Part shown: positions 43,401 to 53,935 of the stretch, one piece after another
How positions within the stretch are numbered: the stretch's first letter is position 1
Layout of the letters: each line of letters starts with the position of its first letter
From: Posidonia oceanica
Lineage: Eukaryota > Streptophyta > Magnoliopsida > Alismatales > Posidoniaceae
Length of the DNA stretch: 64,000 nt
Assembly (NCBI GenBank): GCA_037176725.1
Contig: JAZBRS010000020.1
Location: 82,716,001-82,780,000 of the forward strand
Direction of reading: 5' to 3'
Notes under the pieces: generated by a model
Seen by the model: only the letters and a program-made list of their open reading frames with translations
Database searches by the model: none
What the model was told of the DNA's origin: nothing
Made by a program: the position numbers and the translations under genes

Positions 43401-46400
43401 GATCGCCGGCGAAGTTCGGCCCCCTCCACTGTAAGTCCTCCCCTTCTTTTCCTTTCTTTTGTTAACTTAGGTAATTTCTTTTACATTGCATTTCTTTCGT
43501 TTAAGTTTTTGATTATTGCGTTTAAGTCCAAAGCATGTTTAAACTTATGTTATTTTGATCTAAAACCATGTTAAATTGCAGGATCTGTTTATAGTTTTCA
43601 ATATTTGCATGAAAGTCCACTTACTGTGTTCGCTAGTTATAAAAAATTTCGTTTCAGCCCCTATGCTTTCAATATTTGCATCCAGGTCCTACAGTAGTTC
43701 ATGTAATCTTAATATGCATAGTTTGCCTTATTGTATTGCATTCTATATCCCTGTTTTTTCCATTTTTGCTGTCTGATCCATTGTAATGTAGAACCTAGGT
43801 CTTAATTTAAATTGTTTGCTTACTGTATTGCATGTTTGCCCCTCTGATTTTTCTTTTTTGCATCTAGGTCCATTTTAAATGCATAATGATCATTTTGCAT
43901 GCATCTTAGCTTATTGCATTGCATTTTCAACCTTGCATTTTCAAAAATTGCATGTCAGTCCATGGTCAGTGATTTCAGAACACATTTTGCATCTAAAATT
44001 GCATGCTTGACCCTTGCATGATTTAAAAATGACATATAGGTCCTTGCATCCCCTTAAAGTCATGTAAAAAGACCGTTTTGCCCCTAAAGTTGCATCTTAG
44101 CTCCTATTCTTACAAAATTGCATATAGACCCTCCACTTGCATTCTCAGACTCCCCAATACCCTGTTTTCTGGAAAAATTGCATTTTAGCCCCTCATGTTT
44201 TAAAGAATTGCTTTTTACTTGTCCTTCGCTGTCAAAACCTCCTCTGATACATACCAACTTTTAAAAGCTGTGTTCTGAAGCCTATTTTTTGCAAAACTAC
44301 CCTCTGCCACCTCCTGTTCTCAGAATCCCTGCCTGTAAGCCCCATCCTTTTCAAAAATTTGCATTTAAGCCCCTTTTCTTTTTAAAAATAGCACTTGAAC
44401 TCCTTTTTTTTTCTAAAAGTCTTCCTCCTTGTCTTTTCTGGCATCTCGCATGCATTTGCATTCATGTAGCTTTGCATTAAGTTTTTTTCGCACACACCAG
44501 AGCCCCCTCAGCTCCCATTCACCTGGGAGGACCCTTTTGCACATCCCTAGGACCTCCTGAACACCTAGGTCTGTTCTTCTCTCCTGTTCTGGCCTTTCCG
44601 TCCTGAAGCTGCGATATCTTTCAATCCGGCCGTTGGATCTTCCCAAACAAGCTGCCCAGGCGACCGCAGCGAAGCACTCTTCAGCATGGACCAAGCAGAT
44701 TTCAGATCAGACCCCAGGATTTCCAGGTATGCCCTCCTGAACCTTTGCACTGCAATCATTCGCATGCCATTTGCATAGTTTGCCTCGTTTTCGCTTTCGG
44801 TCTCTTTGAGCATGTAGAATAGGACCTCCCCTTCTTGTCTATCAATTCCAATCCCCGTTTCGCGTACTCTTGAGTGTTTTGTGTTGTGTTTTCCCTGGTT
44901 TTGCCGCTTAATGTGACTTTCTTCCCCCTTTTCCACGATCCGATCGCATCGCGAGCTTTGGGCAGCATGCGAGACACACCGTGGAGCGGTTTAGTGGGAA
45001 ACGGTCACAAAGAGGCGGTAATCCCTCCGTTTGCTCACTCTCCCCTTTGCAGGTCTTTACACCCGCTCTGTGCGGCCCCGAACAGCGTCTGTTCTCACAC
45101 ACGCGCTGTCTTACCTCTCTTTGTCTTCTTCTGATCTTTTTCTTTGCATTAGCATTCGCATAGCTTTTCCGGGGTTTTGTTCCGCTGTTTTGGCACCGTT
45201 TCGCGTGCCTGCTTTGCTTTTGCACCGTTTTGCGCGCCCGTCTTGTTTTGGCACCATTTCGCGTGCTCGTAATCATCTTTTTGCATCGTTTTGCGTGCCA
45301 TTCTGTTTTGTTGTCTCGTTTTGCGTGCCGTCTTGTTTTTCGCTTGCTTTGCATGCCGGTTTCGTTCTTTTTGCGTCGTTTTGCGTGCCATTCTGTTTTG
45401 TTGTCTCGTTTTGCGTGCCGCCTTGCTTTTTCGCTCATTTTGCCTGCCGATTTCGTTCTTTTTGCACCGTTTTGCGTGCCATTCTGCTTTCTTGCCTCGT
45501 TTCGCGCCCGTCTTGCTTTTTCGCTCATTTTGCCTGCCGATTTCGTTCTTTTTGCACCGTTTTGCGTGCCATTCTGTTTTCTTGCCTCGTTTCGCGCCCG
45601 TCTTGTTTTTCGCTTGCTTTGCGTGCCGGTTTCGTTCTTTTTGCATTGTTTTGCGTGCCATTCTGTTTTGTTGTCTCGTTTTGCGTGCCGCCTTGCTTTT
45701 TCGCTCATTTTGCCCGCCGATTTCGTTCTTTTCGCACCGTTTTGCGTGCCATTCTGCTTTCTTGCCTCGTTTCGCGTCCGTCTTGTTTTTCGCTTGCTTT
45801 GCGTGCCGGTTTCGTTCTTTTCGCATCGTTTTGCGTACCATTCTGTTTTATTGTCTCGTTTTGCGTGCCGCCTTACTTTTTTTCGCTTGTTTTGCGCACC
45901 GGTTTCGCTCTTTCGCATCGTTTTGCGTGCGTTGTTCGCTTCCCGCCTCGTTTTGCGTGTTTCGCGCCGTTTTCTCTTGCATGCCGATCGCATTGCATGG
46001 TTTTGCCGCTGTTTTGTTTTCTCACTTGCATTTGCATATAGGGCTGTGATGCTTACTGCCTGGAGTTCTCACGAGCTAGGTTTCGCCTGGTTCGGAACAC
46101 GGACAGCGTAGCTGAGCACTTAGAGAGCACGTTTATTTCCCTGCCTTGCATTTTCCCACTTAGAGCACTCCTTGAGCATTCATTTAGGCATTCATAGGCA
46201 CATAGGCATTCAATCCTGCATTTCCTTGCATATGCGAGCGTAAGCCTAGAAAGACCGATTCTCGGGCGTGTCGGGGGTGCCTAACACCTTACCCGCGCGT
46301 AACAGGAGTCCTTGCCCTGTCTTCTGGCCCGCAATGACCATATTGCCCCTATCCTAGGCTAGAGTCATCTCATTTACATTCATTTGCATTTGTTTTCCTT

Positions 46401-46615
46401 TGCATTGCTTTGCTTTGCATTTCTTTCTTGGTTTTGCGTGTTAATTCACGCATTTCCCCGGTTTTCCTTGTCTCCCGTTAATAGACATGGTGGCGACTCT
46501 GATTTGTCTTATCTTTCCCTTTTTCTCCTCGATTCTAAGTGTTTTCGAGTTGAGCCTCTTCCTCGGATCCAATCGCCGCTAATTAGCGAGCCTGATTCCG
46601 ATCGAGATCGCTACA
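40455..46615 (+). mobile_element. 3' LTR of element G (6161 bp)
   Basis: Near-identical copy of 26845-33006. Differences noticed: a missing CT pair at about 41053; substitutions matching 5' LTR positions near 27217, 27255, 28881, 29515, 30155, 30547-30549, 30593, 30609, 30874, 30993, 32396, 32528, 32687, 32699 and 32996; and one extra T in the 90-bp repeat zone. All sub-blocks of the 5' LTR are present, with the PBS copy at 46491-46499. It ends CGCTACA, followed by the target duplication. Confidence 0.95.
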
Positions 46616-46620
46616 ATATC
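46616..46620. repeat. Target-site duplication ATATC (right copy) of element G
   Basis: ATATC directly after the 3' LTR end CTACA. Joining 26844 to 46621 restores continuous chromovirus LTR sequence. Confidence 0.95.
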
Positions 46621-48117
46621 TTGATGCATGATGCATGTATTGGTTTGATTTTTGTGCCCAAGTGTAGAGCACTCGTGAGGCTTTGATTCTAGTATTTACT
46701 CATGATTTATGGATTTTTGTGGTGGAATCGGTTGAGGTTCCAAGCTTGGGCGATTTGTTTTGGTTACTATTTTTATTTTCAGAAATCGCCCAGAACGGTA
46801 CACCGTTTTTCAAATGGTATGCCAGTTTCTGTAGGAAATTGGTACATCGGTCCATATCGGTTTGCCGTTTTGCTGTCAGATTTAGACCAGAACCCAGAAA
46901 CAGTCAACCGATTGATTTGGTCCTACCGAATCAGGGATTTTTGGTCGACCGATGATAGTTTCGGTATGCCATTTTAGGTCTAAAATCTGAACTCGGAACC
47001 CAGAAACGGTCAACCGGTTGATTTGGTCCTACCGAATCAAGGAAATTCGGTCGACCGGTGTGAATTTTGGTATGCCATTTCAAGGGTAAAATGGTTTCTA
47101 AAGAAGAAAGATTTGGGTTTTTGATGCATTTGGCTTTATTATGATTTGATATGGTTTTATGGATGTTTCAATGAAATGTGAGATTTGTGGATTTTGAGGA
47201 ATGATTTTTGAAAGGATTTCCAAATGATTTTGGGAAAAGAAATACATGTTTGTGAAAAGAGTTTGGAAATGGTTTCCGTGGTTTTGGAAGGACCAATAAA
47301 CCAAAGCTTCTGACTAGTAGCTAGGGGTGTTTGAACACACTTGTTAGTTCGAGAGTTAGGTAGCCTAAAGTGAGGTCAGAGGTACAGCAGGACCCGTTGA
47401 AACAGACGGTTTACCCTCTATGCCGGTGCTGGCTGGGGCTGGGATTGGAGTCCCCAGATGCTCGGGCACCAAGGGGCGCCAGAGTGCGTAACCCCGTGTT
47501 GATAAGATGTTGATCATGGAAATGATCATGATATAAATTGAGGGCTGAGTTCCTAGGGCGGATTATTCTCCTACACGAGGTAGTCTTCCGCGGCATTACA
47601 ACCAAGAGATGCATGTGTCATCTGCAACTGCTTGTGGCTGGTGTCGTTCACCTATGGCCAAGGTGTTCGATTAGATTTGGAATCGAAGTGTGTGTGTGTG
47701 CATTTGAGAATGCATATTTTTGGTAGAAAATGTGAATAGCTTTATAAAAGCATGTGGTTTTCAAAAAATGAATGTTATGCTTTTAAATAGCATGGATTAC
47801 TGTGATTTATGATGTGTTGGATGTTTATTTCCCTAGTTGATATATTTTGCTTTCGTATGCCGTGGTTTTGGGTGGCACGTACTGGGTAACTTAGATCTCA
47901 CTTATGCGTGTTTTGTGTTTTGGTTTTCAGGTACAGGGTCGAGGTACAGTCCAGCCTGGTGCTTGTTTAGGAGCCACGTAGCCACACACTGGGGATCTTG
48001 AGAGTATTTTAATAGTTTTGTAAAAGTTTTAAATTTATTCTCAAATGTAAATGAATGTTTATTTGTGTAATGATTGTTTAAATATCATTTGGGTAGTTGA
48101 TGCTATTTTGGTCACAC
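46621..48117 (+). mobile_element. Chromovirus 3' LTR, second part
   Basis: Resumes the LTR interrupted at 26844. It has sequence usual for Del/Tekay LTRs, such as the short ACTGGGTAACTTAGATCTCA block (about 47878-47900) before a T-rich tail. A repeat pair at about 46800-47060 contains CCCAGAAACAGTCAACCGAT and CCCAGAAACGGTCAACCGGT. The right end is uncertain; about 48117 (TTTTGGTCACAC) is a guess from where the LTR-like tail stops. No gene is seen. Confidence 0.55.
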
Positions 48118-49157
48118 CATTGATAGTGGCAACTGGTTCTAGGTACTGTTTTCCAGTGTAGATCAGTAGTTTTTTTTCGTATTTTGTGTTGTTTTTAGGT
48201 CTGCAGTTGCATAAAAATCAAGCAAAAAATCTTGTCCACCGTACTTTTAGTTTTTTCACGGATTCTAGGCTTGTTTGCGTCCATCACTAGGGTGGAAACT
48301 ATTTTCCTGATATTAGAGTTAAAGTACTTGAGGGAATCTTGCTCTAACTAAAACATATCAGATCGAGTGAACCGGGCCAGTGCAAGTTGCTCACCCATAC
48401 TCGGTTTGGTTGTTAAAGTTAGATTGAGAACTCAAGGTGTTCTAAGAATTTATTATTGACTCCTCCCTTCTCTCTGGGTCAATAATAATTCTTGGTAGAT
48501 ACTTGATACTCTGATATTTTGTGTTTATTTACTGCTTTGTGGATTGCTAGGAAACAACCCTAAGGACAGAATCCTGGGTTGCAGGCCCCTCTTTAGAGAG
48601 ACAAACACGCCGCCTAGGCCCTCTTGGTGGACCTTAACGAAGGTCAAGGAGTGGTGCCAAAGTGTCAAAATCGTATTGAGTGACACCTAGATATCCCAAA
48701 GTTGTCCTTACCTAGCCTAGGAACCCATTTATCGAGAGCACGCAGGTTTAATCAAGCAATTAATTAACCACTTGAACAATTAAAAATTTTCGCATTGTTC
48801 GAGACCTATGTTGTTTATTTCCTACTTGTTGCGCGATCTGTCCAGGGCAAATCTCGATTGCCAAAAGGACAGAGTGTTAGACACCTGTCCAAGAGGCGCC
48901 TCGCTCCGCCATTGGTTAAACCGGCACCGTGTTTCGCTGCCTGTTTGACAGGCGACTACAGGGAAATCATACCGGTGTGCCTTGTTTACAGAGTGGTTTG
49001 GCCAGAATCAGTGATAGGATGCAAAAACGCCATAACAGTTATTGAACAGTTGGTTATTTCCTTTTATTTTTTCAAATCAAGTCTGTATTAAGTAGTGTTA
49101 ATCGAGTTTGTAATTTCATTTCCATGTACTTGTAATAGTTTAAAGATAGTTTTGCAA
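48118..49157 (+). mobile_element. 5' part of element T (LTR/leader, limits unresolved)
   Basis: About 1 kb between the chromovirus LTR and the T gag. It probably holds the T 5' LTR and leader. I could not identify a LTR start or a convincing PBS; the GGCGACTACAGGGA at about 48950 is only weakly PBS-like. No gene is supported. Confidence 0.35.
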
Positions 49158-51300
49158 ATGGAGCGCATCAGCCTATCATCCGCCTCTACCTCCACTACAC
49201 AGGTAAACATGGGCCAGGATGGGTTCTTGTTTAGAACTGCGACTTCAAACGCAGTAGAGCCAGAGACTCCTATTTTTTACAAGCAATGGGATGACGCAAG
49301 TTTCCTCATGCCTCCATCCCATTCGACTACTCCACTAGGGGGCCTACTCCTACGTTCTCTGCACCAAACTTCAGCAAAAGCCTATCTTATGAAGGAGACC
49401 TCGAAGAGGAGAGGGAGACAAGTCGCTCTCAGCCATGGAGTACCCCACTTGAGCACACACCTCCCAAAGTAACCTCCCAAGTAGTGCCACCTACATCGAA
49501 TACTTCCCATCTATCTGAGGAAGCAACCAAGGAGGTCTACAAATTCCTAGCATGACACCACGCCTTGTTTGGGAGCCCACAAACCTCATCCGCCCGCGGA
49601 TCCCCTTTCCCAAATTCCTACCATGGCCCATTAGCCACACCCACTTACACCCATGACATACCACCAAACCCCACAATAAACTTCATACAATACCACGCAA
49701 CGCTACCCTACCCTTCCATACATCAAACCATGCCATCCACAACCAACTACTTCCCGCCATACCCAAGAACATCACACTCACCACAACCACTCCCAAACGC
49801 ACAATCCTACTACACTCCATCCCAATCCCTACCATTCTCACCACCTTATAACCCACCACCACCACAATTCCACCAAACTTACAGGCACCTAAATCAAGGG
49901 CAACAGGTCATGCCAGGACGAGACATTAAAAGAATGATCTTAGAAGCATTGGCAGAAGCAGGGGTTACTTCGAAAGCACCAGTGGGCTATGATACCTCCA
50001 AATTCCCTCACTTTACCCTTCCACCAGGGTTTAAAATGCCAAAGATGAGGAGGTACAATGGGGCAAAGGATCCAAGGAATCATCTAGTTGCCTTTAACAT
50101 GGATACTCTACCATACTGTTATGACCAGGGGCTCATTGTTTATCTTTTCTTCAAGACACTTGAGGGAGAGGCATTGAGATGGTTTGACGCCCTAACTGCC
50201 CATGATCTCCAAGACTTTAAAACAGTGGAGGAAAAGTTCTTGAACCAGTACTGTCACCGGATACCGTACAAGTCAACTGTGGGCGACCTCACTACTGAAC
50301 GAATGAGAGCTGATGAAGATTTTGTTACTTTTGCCGACCGGTGGAGGGACATGGCCGCTCGATCAGAGTGCCACATACTCGAGAGTCAAGCCATGGAGAT
50401 TATAGCTAGGAATACTATAGGGGCACTTAGGGCAAGACTGCTGGTTGGTGACTTTCATACCTACCCCCAAATATATGAACTGGCTGCAAAGGTCATCCGT
50501 AACAAAGAAGACCTACCATTCCTGGAGCTTAAAGGTAAAGGTCGAAGGAAAGCTGCGGGGCATACCATAGAAGGTCTTACGGGGAACATGGCACAACTAT
50601 CAACCCAATAGAGCCAGAAGGGATGGAGAGGCCAATAGTTTCCACAACCTCAATTCCAGCAGCCAGAGCCTCATCGGCAACCGCCTCAACAATTTCAACC
50701 CCAACAGTCCAACACCCGTCGAACTTTCAACAGGGGCAAATAGGCAATCAACACAGAGGGCCACCACAGGGGCAAAAAAATTACAACAATGTTCCTCCAC
50801 CTCAAGCTTACAAGGGGCCTAGAAGACAAAGTTACTCGCCACTTCCTGAAGCACTCCCAGACGTGTTTAGGATGTTGGTCGAAAGTGGGGACTTACAGCT
50901 TCCAATCCCAAAGCGAAACGCCCCCAACACAAACATGTCCAAATATTGTCCATATCATCAAAAGAATGGACATTCACTTGAAGAATGCTTTGTACTGAAG
51001 GACAAAATATATGATCTGAATGATAAAGGGGAAATTATGTGGCCAGCTCTTAGGGACAGATTGAAAGTAGTGCAGGCGGAACAGCATAAACTACAGATAC
51101 ACCAAGACCCTATGCCCCACCATCCAGTGGTGCATATAGAAGCTGATAGCACCACAGTTCAATCCAAGTTAGTAACCATTCAGCACCTAGAAGCAGACTC
51201 AGAACAACCCCCCTCAACTGAAGGGGACAATGAGCCAGATGTTCCAGAAATATGTTCCGAGCAAGGGTCCACAAAATGGGAAGTCCAGACGGACGATATG
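49158..51300 (+). pseudogene. Degenerate gag of element T
   Basis: Begins at ATG 49158 (MERISLSSASTST). After a frame change near 49300 and a TGA at about 49552 it continues in the open stretch 49565-50611, with a Pro/Tyr/Ser/Thr-rich region and the gag core (KFPHFTLPPGFKMPKMRRYN, then FFKTLEGEALRWFDAL, FLNQYCHRIPYK). After a TAG at 50609 and another frame change it ends with the knuckle CPYHQKNGHSLEEC (about 50947-50988). The knuckle has the Tat C-x2-H-x4-H-x4-C form. The core is clearly different from the G/E2 gag, so T is another Tat family. Confidence 0.8.
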
Positions 51301-52203
51301 TAGGAGGAGACGTAGGATGAAGAAAGTGCTGCAAATGACCTCGCACTGCTTGAGCATTTTAATGTCCTCTCGGGAGATAAGCAGCAACAAGAATCTAGCA
51401 ATCTTGATGAAGTAGACTCATTTGACCTAGCCAGGGAAATCATTACAAGATTTGAGTGAAGGAACATAGTATTCAGAGATTCAGAATTGCCAGCTCCAGA
51501 GGAGCGTCTCCGCCCTCTAATCATTACCATAGATATCGATGGTTACCCGCTTCCAGGCGTTCTTGTCGACACCGGGGCCAGACGGAGTGCATGTTCCTTA
51601 AACACTCTCCAATACCTGGACATCGGGGAAGAATAGATCATCAAGCAAGGCTTTCTCTACAAAGGTTATGACAACAGTCAAAAAGAGGCACTAGGGACTG
51701 TCCAACTGGAAATTACTGTGGGTCCTCTTACCTGCATCACCACTATCATTGTAATGGAGCAGGACTTGCTTGAGCCATTAATTTTAGGGAGATCCTGGTT
51801 AGCAGAAATCTGTGCCGTTGCTTCCCCAACACACCAGCTTATCAAGTTCAAATACCGAGGGGAGGTAATTGCAGTCGAAGCTGATCATGAGATAGATTTA
51901 GCAATGATCTGGATGCCCTATCTCCATGAATTCGATATGGGAGGACCACCGCCAGAGTCAAACAGTGCATGGTCGGTGGGCGGTTGGATTGACAACTGGG
52001 ATGATGAGGTTCCAAGCTTCCAGGGGTTCCAAAGTTTTGCAAGCAGTAATGCCACCCAGGGATATGCTCAGATACAGTGTGCAGGACCTGCCCCGCCAAG
52101 CTCATCTCTACTGCCCATAAACCAAGGGCAATCTTTGCTCAGAAGACCGACATCACTGCTCCAATCTGCTCCAGCCAAAGGAGGGTACCTTCCAGCACAG
52201 TAG
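51301..52203 (+). pseudogene. First protease domain (PR1) of element T
   Basis: Same frame as the gag knuckle. In-frame stops occur at 51301, 51313, 51457 and about 51634. LVDTGARRSAC has an intact DTG (51568-51576). Downstream LEPLILGRSWLAEI gives the ILGR motif of retropepsins, and HQLIKFKYRGEVI is the usual end of the fold. A linker of about 100 residues follows, rich in Ser, Pro and Gln. The domain is about 130 residues, normal for a Ty3/gypsy protease. It would cleave the polyprotein if intact. Confidence 0.75.
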
Positions 52204-53208
52204 GCACCCATCACTAGAACCGGGTGCATCTCAAATCAAGTCATACCACCTCCACCTCCTGCAGAGAGAATCCAATCTCCTCCCCGACAGGAATTTGATG
52301 TTCCCAGAAGAATAGACGGCGAGTTTGATATCTTAGAGCAACTCCAGAAGACACAAGCCAAGATATCAATCTATGAGCTGATCAAGGCCTCCGAAAAGCA
52401 TCGAGACATCCTAATGGAGGTATTAAAGAAGGCCCAGGTCTCAAAAGACATGCCTGCAGAGACCCATGCAGCAGTTGCAGCCACAATGTTCATCAAGCCC
52501 ACTCTATTCTTCATAGATTCAGAATTAGCTCCTCCTGAAAGGAGGACTTTACCCTTGAATGTTACTATAATAGTGAACAATTATAAACTTTCTGGTGTAT
52601 TAGTGGATACAAGGGCAACTTTGAATGTATGCTCATTAGATACCCTTCACCTGATTGGACTTAAAGAATCTCAACTGAACCCAGCAGCTTTAACAGTATC
52701 AGGGTACGATAATAATAAGAAAGCGGCTCAAGGCAAAATTAATGTCAAAATCGCCATTGGCCATGTTGAGGTGGATACAAAATTAATAGTAGTCGATGCA
52801 CCTATCTCCTATCGACTCATCTTAGGATGCCAATGGATTGAAGAGATTAAAGCCGTCACCTCCTCATGTCACCAATGCCTAAAATTTCCCTACCAAGGGA
52901 AAATAATCAAGATTATGAGAGATGAGCTGATAGAAGTCAAGGCACACCTTATGGCAGTCCCAACCACCACGCCGGCATGGCCACTCATCCCTGAAAGCAA
53001 AGATCTAGCTATTGAGGCCAAGGACAGTATAAAGCAGATATTTTCCCCTCGGAGCATAGATATGAACCAGTATAATTTCCTACAACACATGAAGAGACCA
53101 TGGGAAATTCTCCTCAAAATAGGGTACACTCCTGGGAAAGGATTAGGCCGCCAGGAACAAGGGATGAAGGATGTGCTCGAAACACTAGAAGAGCGTAATG
53201 GTACATGA
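52204..53208 (+). pseudogene. Second protease domain (PR2) plus G-patch of element T
   Basis: Same frame as PR1. It starts with a helical segment common upstream of Tat proteases (LEQLQKTQAKISIYELIKAS), then a second retropepsin-like domain: GVLVDTRATLNVCSL has DTR (52606-52614) where DTG or DNG is expected, so the active site is broken. YRLILGCQWIEE is the ILG motif and HQCLKFPYQGKII parallels the end of PR1. A G-patch (LKIGYTPGKGLGRQEQG, about 53110-53165) follows, with a TGA at 53206. By its upstream segment and G-patch, PR2 is the domain in the usual Tat position; PR1 is the extra one. Confidence 0.8.
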
Positions 53209-53935
53209 TTGGGGTATTCAGGATATTCAGTGAAAGACCTTGAGAAGCCTCTCGCATGGTCATTATCAAATCATTTTATCTCAATTGGGCTGCAATTCAA
53301 GGACAAGTCAACTACAAAAGAAGTTCCCAACTCAACAGAAGAGCCCGAAGCAACAACATTGATCTCTTCCCCCGACTTAGAAGAAAATCCAGACATCGCT
53401 CTCCTAGTATCAGACAACCTTCCCCACTCTCCTCAGATTCCCCCTCTTCCGGACATCCCAGCCGACAGCTCCTCTAAAGCTTCCTTCAAGAGCATCGAAG
53501 CAGAAGTTGTCGATTCTCTCTCCCTCAGCGAGCTTATTTCCCTCTTTGACAACCTACGGCCTTGCCCCTCTGAGCAAGAAGGGGCCGGGGCCACCGACTA
53601 ACGCCAAATGGTGCATCGTCTCCACCGAGGAGGCAAACCTAGGGGCAGTCCCCCTAATCTTGTAAATAATTTCTTTCCTGCTTCCAATTCATGCATTTTA
53701 TTTTCGTGTAATTTACTTTCTGGTAATTCATTTTCTAGTTTAACTAATAATGGGGAAAGTAGTCGAGGACGTGGCTCGGACGGCTTAACCGCCACCATGT
53801 CCTCACAAAGAGTATCTAACCATTCTGTTAAGCGTGCAAGCCAGGTCAGGAAGGAGCTAGTCACCTAGACAGTCAGAGTTTGTCATTATACCACAGGAGC
53901 TAGCCACATCACATGCCATCTTCCTGGTTGAAGAG
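53209..53935 (+). pseudogene. Protease-RT linker of element T
   Basis: Acidic, low-complexity coding sequence open to 53601 in the protease frame, then a T-rich stretch (about 53660-53740) and a further open piece to 53868. The frame changes before RT at about 53936. No domain is recognised. Ogre elements have an intron between protease and RT; a GT...AG pair is visible at 53662-53738 but does not restore the RT frame. Confidence 0.5.

Larger units (their letters stand above)
26845..46615 (+). mobile_element. Element G: complete 19.77 kb gag-only Tat-type retrotransposon
   Basis: A full element with 5' LTR (26845-33006), PBS, leader, intact gag, long non-coding 3' region, polypurine tract and 3' LTR (40455-46615), flanked by ATATC. 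By eye the two 6.16 kb LTRs differ by about 17 substitutions and two small indels (about 0.3%), so the insertion is recent. No protease, RT, RNase H or integrase similarity is seen anywhere in the 7448-bp internal region. The layout fits the published class of terminal-repeat elements that keep only gag, but at a very large size. It must depend on pol proteins from another element. Confidence 0.95.

Noticed and set aside
48945..48965. GGCGACTACAGGGA as the PBS of element T
   Set aside because: The match to the TGGCGACTCC-type PBS is weak, and no LTR end of the TG...CA type could be placed directly before it.
53662..53738. Possible Ogre-type intron between protease and RT of T
   Set aside because: GT...AG ends and T-richness fit, but removal of 77 nt does not bring the protease frame into the RT frame.
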